Positions 24,407-33,481 are shown, counted from the first letter of the stretch. The stretch is DNA of 64,000 nt from a bacterium (GCA_004172935.1 SDZD01000019.1:1-64000), one strand, 5' to 3'. Numbers and translations are program-made. Notes: a model not told the origin generated them from the sequence alone.

Positions 24407-25936
24407 ATGGACTTTGCGGCACAAAGCAACCTGTCCCCATCCACTCCACCCGTCGATCGTGCCGCCACGGGTATTGAGGGGTTGGACGACATCCTTAGCG
24501 CGGGGTTACCCCGCAGACGTTTATATCTTATTCAAGGCGAACCGGGGACTGGCAAAACGACCCTGTCGCTTCAGTTTTTGCTACGTGGTGCGCAGGAAGG
24601 CGAAAAATGTCTCTATATTTCGCTTTCCGAATCGCGTGACGAAATCTTACAGGTCGCCGAATCGCACGGCTGGGACTTAAGCTCTCTCCATATCGTCGAA
24701 ATGAGCGACGATACTCGCGTTCAAGCCCTAATGCCCGACGAACAGAACACGCTGTTTCTCTCATCGGAAATCGAGCTTTCCGAGATCACAACACGTATTC
24801 TGGCAGAAATCGACCGCATTCAGCCGTCGCGTGTGGTGTTCGATTCGCTGTCGGAGTGGCGGTTGGTATCAGGTGGCGGGCTGAAGTTTCGGCGCCAAAT
24901 TCTGGCGCTGAAAAACCACCTGTCAGCGCGCGGTGCCACCGTTTTACTGTTAGACGACCATTCGGCCATTGGCGAGTTGGACTTACAATCGCTGGCGCAT
25001 GGCGTACTACAGTTGCACCATTTACAACCCGAATATGGCGGCGAACGACGGCGCCTGAGCGTAATCAAGCTGCGCGGTTCGCAGTTTCGCGGCGGCTTCC
25101 ACGACTTCACCATTCGCCGTGGCGGATTACAGGTTTTTCCGCGCCTCGTTGCGACGGAACATTCGCAACCTTTCCAGTCAGAACTGGTGCCATCGGGAAT
25201 GGCCGAACTGGACGAGTTGCTGGGAGGAGGCGTGGCACGCGGCACATCCACACTCGTTATTGGCGCCAGTGGAACAGGCAAATCGCTGCTGACGCAGCGC
25301 TACCTTGAAACCTTGTTGGTGAAAGGGGAACATGTCGCGCTGTTTGCCTTTGAAGAGAATGCGGAGTTGATTAAAGCCCGCATCGCGATGTTTGGCTTCG
25401 ATATTACTGCTTACATCGAAAGCGGAGCGCTTCATTTGCACACCGTGGACCCAGCGGAGCTTTCGCCAGGAGAGTTCGTGTGGCGCGTGCGCGAGTGCGT
25501 GGAACGGGGTGGGGCCAAAATGGTCATCTTCGACTCGTTGAATGGCTACCTGTATTCGATGGCGCAGGAACGCCACCTGTTGCTGCACATGCACGAACTG
25601 CTGTCGTATTTGAACACGAGCGGCGTGCTTTCGATGCTGATCGTGTGTCAGAACGGCATGGTGGGGCACTCGATGAGCAGTCCGGTAGATGTGTCTTATC
25701 TGGCCGACACAGTTCTGCTACTTCGTCACTTCGAGGCGTTCGGTGAAGTGCGCCAAGCGATCTCGGTGGTAAAGAAGCGGGCCGGGCGCCACGAACGCTC
25801 GATTCGAGAACTTCAGTTCTCGCCACAGGGAGTGCGTGTCGGCGAACCACTGCACGATTTCCGTGGGGTATTAACGGGAATACCAGAATATATTGGTAGT
25901 ACCGGACCGCTGTTTGATGCCCCGGACAGCATATAA
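24407..25936 (+). CDS. KaiC-like double RecA-domain ATPase
   Basis: 509 residues with two KaiC domains. Domain 1 has TGIEGLDDILSAGLP, P-loop GEPGTGKT (44-51) and Walker B VVFDSLS. Domain 2 has SGMAELDELLGGGV, P-loop GASGTGKS (286-293), the catalytic EE (316-317) and VIFDSLNG. In domain 1 the EE is SES (74-76), so hydrolysis there may be weaker. In the segment aligned with the clock KaiC phosphosites it reads DVSYLADT, keeping one Ser but with Tyr instead of the next Thr. No kaiA or kaiB is near, so a circadian clock role is not supported; relatives act in signalling. Ends in a proline/glycine tail. Confidence 0.85.
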   Translation: MDFAAQSNLSPSTPPVDRAATGIEGLDDILSAGLPRRRLYLIQGEPGTGKTTLSLQFLLRGAQEGEKCLYISLSESRDEILQVAESHGWDLSSLHIVEMSDDTRVQALMPDEQNTLFLSSEIELSEITTRILAEIDRIQPSRVVFDSLSEWRLVSGGGLKFRRQILALKNHLSARGATVLLLDDHSAIGELDLQSLAHGVLQLHHLQPEYGGERRRLSVIKLRGSQFRGGFHDFTIRRGGLQVFPRLVATEHSQPFQSELVPSGMAELDELLGGGVARGTSTLVIGASGTGKSLLTQRYLETLLVKGEHVALFAFEENAELIKARIAMFGFDITAYIESGALHLHTVDPAELSPGEFVWRVRECVERGGAKMVIFDSLNGYLYSMAQERHLLLHMHELLSYLNTSGVLSMLIVCQNGMVGHSMSSPVDVSYLADTVLLLRHFEAFGEVRQAISVVKKRAGRHERSIRELQFSPQGVRVGEPLHDFRGVLTGIPEYIGSTGPLFDAPDSI

Positions 25937-25964
25937 AGCGAAGTCGCTCCCCACAAACGAAACC

Positions 25965-25997
25965 GGCCAAATGGAGAATGTCATCCTCCATTTGGCC
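25965..25997 (+). terminator. Terminator after the KaiC-like gene
   Basis: A 12-bp perfect stem (ggccaaatggag/ctccatttggcc) with a 9-base loop followed by tattttgtt, 29 bp downstream of the stop. Confidence 0.9.
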
Positions 25998-26105
25998 TAT
26001 TTTGTTACTGCCTAAGCGGGCTTTTATCACATGAATGAGACAAGGTTAATGACGAAGATATAGGCGGGGACTCAGGCTAAAACTACGGGTACATTCACAC
26101 CCGCT

Positions 26106-27386
26106 ATGGCAACCCGAAGCATAATGGCTCGCATGGAAGATTTCTTTTATCGTGAGTTAATGAAGTACCTTGCACTCGCCGAGCAAAAACGGCGCTGGAA
26201 TCCTTTTACCGACATTCCCTACTCGCTGGCAAACCCCAATTCGAGCCAGACACTGGCTCAATGTGTGGAGACCTTTTGCGCCGTCGAGATGTATCTCCCC
26301 GACTTCACCTCGAAGTTATTGCAGATGATTCGTCGCTCGCGCGGGCGATCATGGTTTCACGTCAACTGGGGCTATGAGGAATCGAAGCACTCGATGACAT
26401 TGGAAGGCTGGTTGCTGGCTTCGGGGCATCGCACAGAAGAGGAACGCGAGACAGTTCAGAACGCGCTTTCCAATTTCGAGTGGGAATTACCCTACGAACA
26501 TCCGCGCCAGATGGTGTGCTACACAATGATTCAAGAGCTGGCAACATTCTGGAACTATCGCAATCTTGAAACTATTGCAGCAAAAGAGAAAGACATCGCC
26601 CTCATCACGGCGCTTCGCGTTATCTCGGTGGATGAGCGCGTTCACTATAACTTTTTCCGCAACATGGTGAAAGAATGGATGAAGTGGGATGAAGAGGGCA
26701 CCATCTATGACATCAAATATGTGTTCGACCACTTCTCGATGCCAGGCCGCACGCAAATCCCAGGCTATGATGAAGCTGCAAGAGTGCTGGCAAAGACAGG
26801 CGTTTATGGGCCACGCGAATATATTAAGCTGGTGAAAAACCCGGTTCTAGAAGATTTGAAACTGGACAAAGATTTCCAACGCATCGAGTCGGAAGAAGAA
26901 CGCACACAAAAGGAAGCGGCACTCAAGGCGGCATTGGAAGATTCGGTGGAGCGCATCGACATCAATGGGCACGCTGTTCCCAAAAATGAAACGGGCAGAC
27001 ACCCGTTCAATTCACACGCCGTCTCACAGGTGCAGGAAAACCTCAAACCAAAACGCGGACGTAAAGTGGAACTCCCGCCTACCTACCCGAACGGCTTGAA
27101 GCGTTCGGCATTTCTGGACGTGGTGGATATTGAGCCGCATAGGAGGACTGGGCCATCGCGCTCGATTATTTTGGATCATGTGCCCGACAAACTGAGTGGC
27201 TCGCGCGGCATGGAATTGATGGACTCCCCGGTCAACCAACAATTACTGGCAATGGGCGACGAGTTGAGCAACAACGCCGAAGAGATGCGCCAAGAGCGCG
27301 CACAAATTCGCGAAGAGCAAACGGCGACACGCAGAACGCGCGTTAAAAACAACCGACTGTTCCGCAAGCACGAAGATGGGAAGTGA
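26106..27386 (+). CDS. Acyl-ACP desaturase (fatty acid desaturase type 2)
   Basis: Soluble di-iron enzyme that introduces a double bond into acyl chains on ACP. Iron ligands are visible: E61 in TFCAVEMYLPD, E91/E92-x-x-H95 in WGYEESKHSMTL, E144 in MIQELATFWNY and D176-E177-x-x-H180 in SVDERVHYNFF. The core is about 270 residues, as in actinobacterial DesA-type enzymes, but the protein runs to 426. The extra 150-odd residues are low complexity, rich in charged residues and prolines (KPKRGRKVELPP, RREEQTATRR) and look disordered. It is flanked by terminators on both sides and is a single-gene unit. Confidence 0.85.
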   Translation: MATRSIMARMEDFFYRELMKYLALAEQKRRWNPFTDIPYSLANPNSSQTLAQCVETFCAVEMYLPDFTSKLLQMIRRSRGRSWFHVNWGYEESKHSMTLEGWLLASGHRTEEERETVQNALSNFEWELPYEHPRQMVCYTMIQELATFWNYRNLETIAAKEKDIALITALRVISVDERVHYNFFRNMVKEWMKWDEEGTIYDIKYVFDHFSMPGRTQIPGYDEAARVLAKTGVYGPREYIKLVKNPVLEDLKLDKDFQRIESEEERTQKEAALKAALEDSVERIDINGHAVPKNETGRHPFNSHAVSQVQENLKPKRGRKVELPPTYPNGLKRSAFLDVVDIEPHRRTGPSRSIILDHVPDKLSGSRGMELMDSPVNQQLLAMGDELSNNAEEMRQERAQIREEQTATRRTRVKNNRLFRKHEDGK

Positions 27387-27392
27387 ACAAAA

Positions 27393-27430
27393 AAAACGCC
27401 CCCGCGAACCTAAGCTCGCGGGGGCGTTTT
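27393..27430. terminator. Bidirectional terminator between desaturase and response regulator
   Basis: A 15-bp stem (aaaacgcccccgcga/tcgcgggggcgtttt) with an 8-base loop, flanked by A-run on one side and T-run on the other. It lies between two convergent genes and should end both transcripts. Confidence 0.95.
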
Positions 27431-27451
27431 CTCAGCTATGAGAGCTGATGT

Positions 27452-27847
27452 TCAGTGGGCGGCCAAACGCTCGATCATCTCGAAGAGCTGCTCGAACTCG
27501 ATGGGCTTGGTCATTTGCGCGTCGAAGCCGGCGTCGTGTGCGATAACGCCCTCGCTTTGGTCGTCATAACCAGTGAGAGCGATAGATTTGAAGGGAGCCA
27601 AACCACTGGTTTCACGCAGCGAACGCATCATCTCGTAGCCATCCATTTCGGGCATACCGATGTCCGAGACAACGACATGGGGGGCGAATTCGGGCGCCAG
27701 CGCCAGTGCCTCAGCGCCGCTCTGGGCAGTCTGCACGGCGTACTGACGACGCTGCATCATCAAATCCAGCATGGATAGCAAGTCGGGGTGATCGTCCACG
27801 ACAAGAACGCGGAGCGAAGAAGGGACTGCGGAGGTTTGGGACATCAC
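27452..27847 (-). CDS. Single-domain response regulator
   Basis: 131-residue CheY-like receiver with no output domain. Acidic pocket DD at VLVVDDHPDLL, phospho-acceptor Asp in VVVSDIGMPEMDGYE, Thr in SIALTGYDDQSE and Lys in AQMTKPIEFEQLFE. All five key positions are present. It probably acts by protein contact. No histidine kinase gene is in the window, so the sensor is elsewhere. The start is ATG at 27847 (an alternative ATG follows at once). Confidence 0.95.
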   Translation of the reverse strand: MMSQTSAVPSSLRVLVVDDHPDLLSMLDLMMQRRQYAVQTAQSGAEALALAPEFAPHVVVSDIGMPEMDGYEMMRSLRETSGLAPFKSIALTGYDDQSEGVIAHDAGFDAQMTKPIEFEQLFEMIERLAAH

Positions 27848-27973
27848 TAATGGGATCCAAGGGCGTTAAAACAACCCCAATAAAGTACCGAATTTGACGC
27901 TTGGTAGGGCCTACGGTTGCCTATTGGAGATGTTTCTCAATCGCGTATTATGTCAGGATTAATCGTAACTGTG

Positions 27974-28981
27974 TCATGATGCCACAAGTTCATGTTTGTC
28001 GACCAACTCATCAACCAAGTCATCGGTGTCGATGCCTTCGGCCTGTCCTTCGAAACCAAGGATGATGCGATGGCGAAGCGCTGGTCGCGCGATGAAATCA
28101 ATGTCTTCGCTGGCAACGTGGAAGCGGCCCTCGAAAAGCGCACGAACTTTAGCAGCCAGGATGAGCGCCTGCGCGCCGCGCGGCGATGCACCGTAGCGGA
28201 CGAACTTTTTTATATTGGCGGTGGCGTATTCGGAATCGGGGTGACTCCCCAATACCAAATGAAGCGCGTGTTCCTGAATGTGCGGGGCAACGGGCACTTC
28301 GCGCACTAATTTGCGGAGCAGCAAAATTTCGGCGGACGACAAAACAGGTTCAGGATTGTCGTTGAAGCCAGTCGTGGTGCGGTTAAGAATTTCCATCATC
28401 TCGTCGAGAGTCGGGAAGAACACCTTCATCTTGAAGAGGAAGCGGTCGAGCTGAGCTTCGGGAAGCGGATAGGTGCCTTCCTGCTCGACGGGGTTCTGTG
28501 TCGCCAACACCATGTAAGGCTCATCCAATTTGTAGGTGGTGCCCGCGACGGTGACGGAGCGCTCCTGCATAGCTTCGAGGAGCGCCGACTGGGTTTTGGG
28601 TGTGGCGCGGTTAATTTCGTCGGCGAGGAGGATATTGGTAAAGACCGGGCCGCGCTGGAATTGAAATTCGCGCTTGCCGTCTTCGTTTTCGGCGATGATG
28701 GAGGTGCCCGTCACGTCGGCGGGCATGAGGTCGGGGGTGAACTGGATGCGGGAGAAGTCGAGGCCAAGGCTACCGGCAAGCGCGCGCACCAGCAGGGTTT
28801 TTCCCAGACCGGGCACACCTTCGAGCAGCACGTGGCCGCCCGCCATCAGGCACATCAACACACCTTCAACGATGGCTTCCTGTCCGACGAGGGAGCGTGC
28901 CATTTGCGTTTTAACAGCACCAAGTCGTTCTTGAAAATGAGAAACGGCGCCCGCCGCATCGAATGATTTTTCGCTGGTCAT
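27974..28981 (-). CDS. MoxR family AAA+ ATPase
   Basis: 335-residue MoxR-type chaperone ATPase. P-loop GVPGLGKTLL, FTPDLMPADVTGTSI, Walker B ILLADEINRATPKTQSALLEAMQE, sensor LATQNPVEQEGTYPLPEAQLDRFLFK, and the C-terminal ASPRGAQALILAAKVRALFEGR motif typical of MoxR. These proteins fold or activate metalloenzymes and cell-envelope complexes, usually with DUF58 and VWA proteins. Those partners are absent here; a Q/G-rich membrane protein lies 1.3 kb upstream on the same strand, separated by a metallophosphoesterase. Confidence 0.9.
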   Translation of the reverse strand: MTSEKSFDAAGAVSHFQERLGAVKTQMARSLVGQEAIVEGVLMCLMAGGHVLLEGVPGLGKTLLVRALAGSLGLDFSRIQFTPDLMPADVTGTSIIAENEDGKREFQFQRGPVFTNILLADEINRATPKTQSALLEAMQERSVTVAGTTYKLDEPYMVLATQNPVEQEGTYPLPEAQLDRFLFKMKVFFPTLDEMMEILNRTTTGFNDNPEPVLSSAEILLLRKLVREVPVAPHIQEHALHLVLGSHPDSEYATANIKKFVRYGASPRGAQALILAAKVRALFEGRFHVASEDIDFIARPALRHRIILGFEGQAEGIDTDDLVDELVDKHELVAS

Positions 28982-29011
28982 GAGAGGTTGTCTCGCAAAG
29001 ACGCACAGGCA

Positions 29012-29165
29012 CTAGAAGCGAATGGCAACGCGCTTGATTCCATCTCGAAAGAGGGGGACATTAAAGTTGACGAGCAAAGCCAAACGTTTGTCTGCAAGAC
29101 GTAAATAGGTTAGCGTCCCTTTGCAGTCAACGCCTTAAAGTTCTTCGATAGATTTGCGCGAGGGG
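29012..29165 (-). pseudogene. Relic of a GxxExxY protein gene
   Basis: The minus strand encodes LTYLRLADKRLALLVNFNVP then LFRDGIKRVAIRF and a TAG at 29012. This is the typical C-terminus of GxxExxY proteins (PDDEXK_3). Going upstream in the same frame, SIEEL is followed by a TAA at 29135 and then GVDCKGT, where the family has a VELKAVEKL-like stretch plus about 8 more residues. The start and most of the domain are missing. The cgcaaagacgcac word at the downstream end often flanks such genes. Confidence 0.7.
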
Positions 29166-29209
29166 CTTAATTTTTTGTCCCACATGGCGATTACAAAGTG
29201 CTGTGAAGA

Positions 29210-30184
29210 CTAACGGATGAATTTCATATCAGAAAACGAGAATTTCGAGTCGTCTTCTCTGGTTTTGCTGTAGAACGGCGAGTACATTTGGGCCGATAGA
29301 GTGCCCTTTTCGGGGTCGATTTCGAGGAGTCGAATATAGCCGCCGCCAGAGTCGCTCGATTGGTAGTCCTGCAATATCTGATAGATGGTGTTTCCCTGCT
29401 CGCCTTTATCGGTTCGCCAAGCCGAAGAGTCGACGTGCCCACTTAAAACCAACAGAATATTGGCGTGCTTCTTTATCATTTGGTCGTAGATGGACTGGGT
29501 GGTGAGGTTTCCATAGCCTGCGTTATTCTGGTTGATTTCGCCCTTTGAGGTGAGGTGAAAATGGGTGAGAATAATGACGTTGTGGTGCGGGTGGGCGGCG
29601 ATGACTTGATTCGCCCAATCGACTGGCCCCTGACGGGCACAGAACTCCAGAGTAACGACCATCCAATTCAGCCCCTGCGCTTTGAAGGTGTAAAAAGCGT
29701 TATCGCTTTTGCCCTCTTCGTAGCGGCCCTTCTGGGCCTTGAATCTTTTGGTGGGGAAAAACTGGTTGAACTTGGCCGTGTTGCGCAAATTGAGGTTGAC
29801 GTTGCCGGGGGCGGCACTGCCACTGAACTCGCCGACAGCGGCGGTATCGTGATTGCCAACGGCCAACGCATAGGGAATACGAGCTTTATCCAAAACCTCG
29901 AACGATTTATCGGCGGTTTCCCACTGCTTGATGTTATCCCAATCGACGATGTCGCCGACATGGAGCACCAGCGGGATTTTGAGGGCTTTTTTGTTTTGTA
30001 CAATCCAGTCGAGCTGACTGTTGAGCATTTCGGGGCGGGCACGTACAGCGATTTGCGTGTCGGGCAATACCGGAATGGTGAACGGCTTCGCTAATGCTGG
30101 CAAGCAAGTCGAGGCGATAGCCACCGCAACGAAGGCAACTTTGCTCAATGCGGAACCCAACCGCGTTCTCGCTGAAATTTTCAT
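29210..30184 (-). CDS. Secreted calcineurin-like metallophosphoesterase
   Basis: 324 residues with an N-terminal signal peptide (hydrophobic core VAFVAVAIASTCLPALA). Metal-binding motifs of the family follow in order: VLPDTQ (D near start), HVGDIVDWDN (GDxxD), ALAVGNHDTAA (GNHD), ILTHFHL and LVLSGHVDSSAW. The substrate is unknown; periplasmic relatives hydrolyse phosphomonoesters or diesters. It is between a MoxR gene and a terminator that ends the Q/G protein, so it probably has its own promoter within 30185-30280. Confidence 0.85.
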   Translation of the reverse strand: MKISARTRLGSALSKVAFVAVAIASTCLPALAKPFTIPVLPDTQIAVRARPEMLNSQLDWIVQNKKALKIPLVLHVGDIVDWDNIKQWETADKSFEVLDKARIPYALAVGNHDTAAVGEFSGSAAPGNVNLNLRNTAKFNQFFPTKRFKAQKGRYEEGKSDNAFYTFKAQGLNWMVVTLEFCARQGPVDWANQVIAAHPHHNVIILTHFHLTSKGEINQNNAGYGNLTTQSIYDQMIKKHANILLVLSGHVDSSAWRTDKGEQGNTIYQILQDYQSSDSGGGYIRLLEIDPEKGTLSAQMYSPFYSKTREDDSKFSFSDMKFIR

Positions 30185-30282
30185 GAGAAGCCCTTTTTAC
30201 CACAACAATGTGAAGAGATGCATTCCCGACATGATCGCCGGATTGAATAGCTTATAAATCCGTTCCCCTTGAATTACCAATC

Positions 30283-30319
30283 AAAAAACAGCCGCGACTT
30301 CAATAGTAGCGGCTGTTTT
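30283..30319 (-). terminator. Terminator of the Q/G-rich protein gene
   Basis: An 11-bp stem (aaaacagccgc/gcggctgtttt) with a 13-base loop, immediately after the stop at 30323. On the minus strand it is followed by T residues. Confidence 0.85.
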
Positions 30320-30322
30320 GTT

Positions 30323-32647
30323 TTATGGTTTGATGCTCTCGAAGTAATCCTTCACAGGCGCTTTATAGGCGGGTGGGACGCTTTCGCGTCCGACGGCATC
30401 TTCGGCGTCGCGTTTATACGATTCGTAAACATCGTAATAAGGTGTGTGGGCCTGTCCGCCTTTGCCGTCGCCGCGCGTAGGCAACTGCTCGACTTCGCCG
30501 CTGCCGCCCCACTTGCCTTTAACACGGTCAATCTTCGAGTGTGGTTTGGGCATACGGTCGCTCCACACATCCTCATAGCGGCGCATGTCGCCAGTGCGCG
30601 TACTCTTTTGCTTGGAAACACCACCACCAGACTTGACGCCCTGCGCGTGTGAACGGGGGCCTAATCCGGCGCCGCCGCCAACCAGACCACGAGGATCGCT
30701 TGACATCAAATCTTTGCCGGGAGTAGCAAGACCTCGGCAGTCACCGCCGGGGCATTCGCCTTGCCCCATTTTGGGGTTGACCGAACCTTTACCCGATGCG
30801 CTACCACCGTTGGCGCCATTTTCGGCTTGGCGGAGGTTGTTCATCATGTCGCGCAGGTTCGAGCTTCCGCCACCACTGCCAGTTCCCTGACGGAGCGAGT
30901 TCGCCATGTCGCGGAGCGCACCAGAGGCATTGTTGGACTGACCTTGTCCCTGTTCGCCCTGCCCGTTTTGTTCGCCGCCGTTACCGGACTGACCGCCCTG
31001 CTCGCCTTGCTTACCATCGGGCGACTGGCCCTGTTGGCCGCCTTGCGAACCTTGCTGGCCCTGCTGCTTGTTTTGCTGCTGGCCGTTTTGCGACTGGCTT
31101 TCGCCCTGTCCCTTCTGGCCTTGTTGCTGTTGGCCCTGCTGCCCGCTTTGCTGTTGCTGGCCTTGTTGTCCTTTCTGGCCCTGTTGCCCCTGCTGGCCTT
31201 GCTGTTGTTCCTGACCTTTTTGGCCCTGCTGTCCCTGTTGACCTTGTTGGTTTTGCGGCTGCTGACCTTGCTGGCCCTGTTGTTGGCCTCCCTGCTGTCC
31301 TTTTTGGCCTTGTTGCCCCTGCTGTTGCTCCTGGCCCTGCTTTTGTTGGCCGCCCTGTTGTTGCTGGCCCCCTTGCTTTTTATCGCCCGATTGTTCTTGA
31401 TTGCCTTGCTGTTGGTTCTGGCCTTGTTGGCTTTGCTGCCCCTGCTGTTGTTCGGGCTGGCGCAGTTGTTTGGCGGCCTCTTCGAGCTGCTTGGCAGCTT
31501 GTTGGTTGGCCTCGCCGCCACGCTCACGGAGCTGCTTGGCGACTTCTTCCAAGTCTTTGGCAGCTTGCTCTTTCTCCGCTTTAGACAGTTGGCCTTTATC
31601 CAATTTATCGGCAAGTTCCTCAAGGCGACGCGCAGCTTCGTTGAACTTGTTGTTCATCAAGTCTTGCTGCACTTTTTGCCCTGCCTGCGATTGCATGGGC
31701 GCCTGTTTGATGGCCTCGCGAATCTGGGGCAAGCCGTTTTGTTGGGGTGGTTGTTGGTTGCGAGGTGGCTGTTGCTGTTGGGCTTTTTGCAACTGCTGCT
31801 TGAGTTCGCCGATTTGAGTGAGTGCCGCGCGCTTGGTCATGCGACCGCGCGCCATTTTCAAGCCGAGTTTTTCGAGGCGCTTGTTCAGCTGCGAAACCTG
31901 CGCGTCGTTGGGATTTTCGCGCTTGCGCACCTCTTTACTGAGCATCGCCAAACGCTCGCCCGATTTCATGATGGCGGTGCGCTCGGTGAGTTCTTTCTTG
32001 GAGGCGAACAGCGGATTATCGGGCACAAACAACGAGCCGATAAGCAGTACAACGCCAACGGCGAAGACTTTCGCGGTATGGTCAAATTTCCACGAATAGA
32101 CGCTGCGCGGGTCGAGGGATTGCGCGCGGCGCGAAGCATCTTCTACGAGAGCTGGAACCAAAGAGGTTTCGAGCGCTTGAGGCGAGATATGGAAGGTTTC
32201 GCCCTTACCCAAAACTGCGCGTTTAGCTTTGCCCACCAGAGTTTTAGGGGCAGGAGCGGCACGGTTGGAACCAACGGCGTCGGGAGTAACGAACGAGAGA
32301 GCCGAGCCGAGGCTATCTTTGAGTCCGAGGGTGGCATCCGCGTCAAGTGCAGCGCGGAAGGTGCCGCCACGCGCGCTCAGACCGTTGCGAAGTCCCCACA
32401 GGGCACAGGCTCCCAGCGCCACCAATGGCAACCAGATGGGCGCGTCGGCGATGATGTGGGTTTTGTAGAGAGTGATGCCAATGGCGCTCACCCACACGCC
32501 GGGAATGAGGGCGCGTAAGACATTGCGCCCCATAACAACTGAGTTACGGCGGCGAGTCAGCGAATTCAGGCGATTTTGTAGCGCCAGAGGAGCACCGGAC
32601 GCGGGTGAAAGCGCGGTTTGGGAGGTGGAGATAGGTGCTGAAGCCAT
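30323..32647 (-). CDS. Membrane-anchored protein with a long Gln/Gly repeat (DUF4175-like)
   Basis: 774 residues. Two hydrophobic segments near residues 49-88 and one at 192-209 anchor an N-terminal region. A charged coiled-coil (about 215-395) follows, with KQQLQKAQQQQ and LEEVAKQLRERGGEA. Then comes an almost pure Q/G tract (about 397-570, mostly QQGQ and GQKG units), a Gly/Asn region, one ECPGGDC pair, and a conserved C-terminal segment with YEDVWSDRMPKPHSKIDRVKG. The plan recalls DUF4175/TIGR02302-type proteins, but the match is by architecture only. A MoxR gene is on the same strand downstream. It may be a cell-surface or envelope-tension protein. Confidence 0.55.
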   Translation of the reverse strand: MASAPISTSQTALSPASGAPLALQNRLNSLTRRRNSVVMGRNVLRALIPGVWVSAIGITLYKTHIIADAPIWLPLVALGACALWGLRNGLSARGGTFRAALDADATLGLKDSLGSALSFVTPDAVGSNRAAPAPKTLVGKAKRAVLGKGETFHISPQALETSLVPALVEDASRRAQSLDPRSVYSWKFDHTAKVFAVGVVLLIGSLFVPDNPLFASKKELTERTAIMKSGERLAMLSKEVRKRENPNDAQVSQLNKRLEKLGLKMARGRMTKRAALTQIGELKQQLQKAQQQQPPRNQQPPQQNGLPQIREAIKQAPMQSQAGQKVQQDLMNNKFNEAARRLEELADKLDKGQLSKAEKEQAAKDLEEVAKQLRERGGEANQQAAKQLEEAAKQLRQPEQQQGQQSQQGQNQQQGNQEQSGDKKQGGQQQQGGQQKQGQEQQQGQQGQKGQQGGQQQGQQGQQPQNQQGQQGQQGQKGQEQQQGQQGQQGQKGQQGQQQQSGQQGQQQQGQKGQGESQSQNGQQQNKQQGQQGSQGGQQGQSPDGKQGEQGGQSGNGGEQNGQGEQGQGQSNNASGALRDMANSLRQGTGSGGGSSNLRDMMNNLRQAENGANGGSASGKGSVNPKMGQGECPGGDCRGLATPGKDLMSSDPRGLVGGGAGLGPRSHAQGVKSGGGVSKQKSTRTGDMRRYEDVWSDRMPKPHSKIDRVKGKWGGSGEVEQLPTRGDGKGGQAHTPYYDVYESYKRDAEDAVGRESVPPAYKAPVKDYFESIKP
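30938..31459 (-). repeat. Gln/Gly-coding repeat tract
   Basis: About 520 bp encode an imperfect repeat of GQQ, GQK and QQQ units in the protein described above. The opposite strand shows a long open frame of Leu/Ala/Pro that is only the mirror of this tract. The repeats are degenerate at DNA level, so the protein composition appears to be selected. Confidence 0.9.
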
Positions 32648-32724
32648 AAAAGAATCCTCGAACGGTCACAGATTGGACGCAAATAACAGTATCTATGTTC
32701 CCGCGTCAAAAGTCGCCCTCTAAT

Positions 32725-33312
32725 TCACGGAATGATGACATCTCCATCCAGCAAAATACACCACGTCCTGCGATCCATAATTCCGTTAGCAGTCAAACGC
32801 TCTTCGGGAAAATTCAAGCACTCCTGAGCCGTCTTGACGGCCTCTTGCGTTTTCGCGCCGAAGACACCATCGACAAGTAACCCCTCATTCGGTTGCCCAC
32901 CGATATGATCGGTGACATGCAGCACCAAAATTTGAGCGGCGCGCACGGCATCACCTTTGGCCCCCTTACGAAGAATCGGCACCAGTTTGGGCAAGGTTTG
33001 TGAACCGAGGATGCCATCGACGATCAGGCCATTCTTCTTCTGGAAGGCTTTGATGGCGCCGACCATCTTGGCATCGAAGACACCGTTCGGCTTACCACTG
33101 TAGACGCCGCGAGCGCGCAGCAGATATTGAAGTGCCTCAATGGTTCGAGGGAACAAAGTCCCCTGATGTCCGCGCCGAATCGAATTCCACTTGAGAGGAG
33201 CTTTGGTCAGGTTTGTCTGTGCCCCACCAGGACCAGCGCAAGCAAACAAAGCAAACCCCAGCAGTACCCACCGAAAGAGATTTCCCATCACGCCACGAAG
33301 TTGCAATTTCAT
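32725..33312 (-). CDS. Secreted peptidoglycan-binding protein
   Basis: 195 residues from ATG 33312 with an N-terminal signal peptide (VLLGFALFACAGPGGAQ). Two peptidoglycan-binding (PG_binding_1) repeats follow: one with ALQYLLRARGVYSGKPNGVFDAKMVGAIKAF and one with AAQILVLHV and GLLVDGVFGAKTQEAVKTAQ, each the usual 'L-x-x-x-G-x-y-x-G-x-x-d-G-x-f-G-x-x-t' pattern. No catalytic domain is visible, so it likely anchors to cell wall. The stop at 32725 is followed by no clear terminator. It is divergent from the lectin-propeller gene. Confidence 0.8.
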   Translation of the reverse strand: MKLQLRGVMGNLFRWVLLGFALFACAGPGGAQTNLTKAPLKWNSIRRGHQGTLFPRTIEALQYLLRARGVYSGKPNGVFDAKMVGAIKAFQKKNGLIVDGILGSQTLPKLVPILRKGAKGDAVRAAQILVLHVTDHIGGQPNEGLLVDGVFGAKTQEAVKTAQECLNFPEERLTANGIMDRRTWCILLDGDVIIP

Positions 33313-33481
33313 TTCCGTCACTCTTAACGCGCTCGAAACTGGATTGTTTATGACGTTCTTATGTAATAATTATCCAATAGAGAGTCGAATACAGATCCGG
33401 CTCTCCCCCTTATATTTTTGGATGCATGCAGTGATCCCTCTGCTCACCCGTTATCAATCCAGCCAAGAGGAAATACTCACC

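Noticed and set aside
30761..32518. 585-codon plus-strand open frame, Leu/Ala/Phe-rich
   Set aside because: It is the mirror of the Q/G-coding gene: Gln codons CAG/CAA read as Leu on the other strand, and there is no ribosome site or family.
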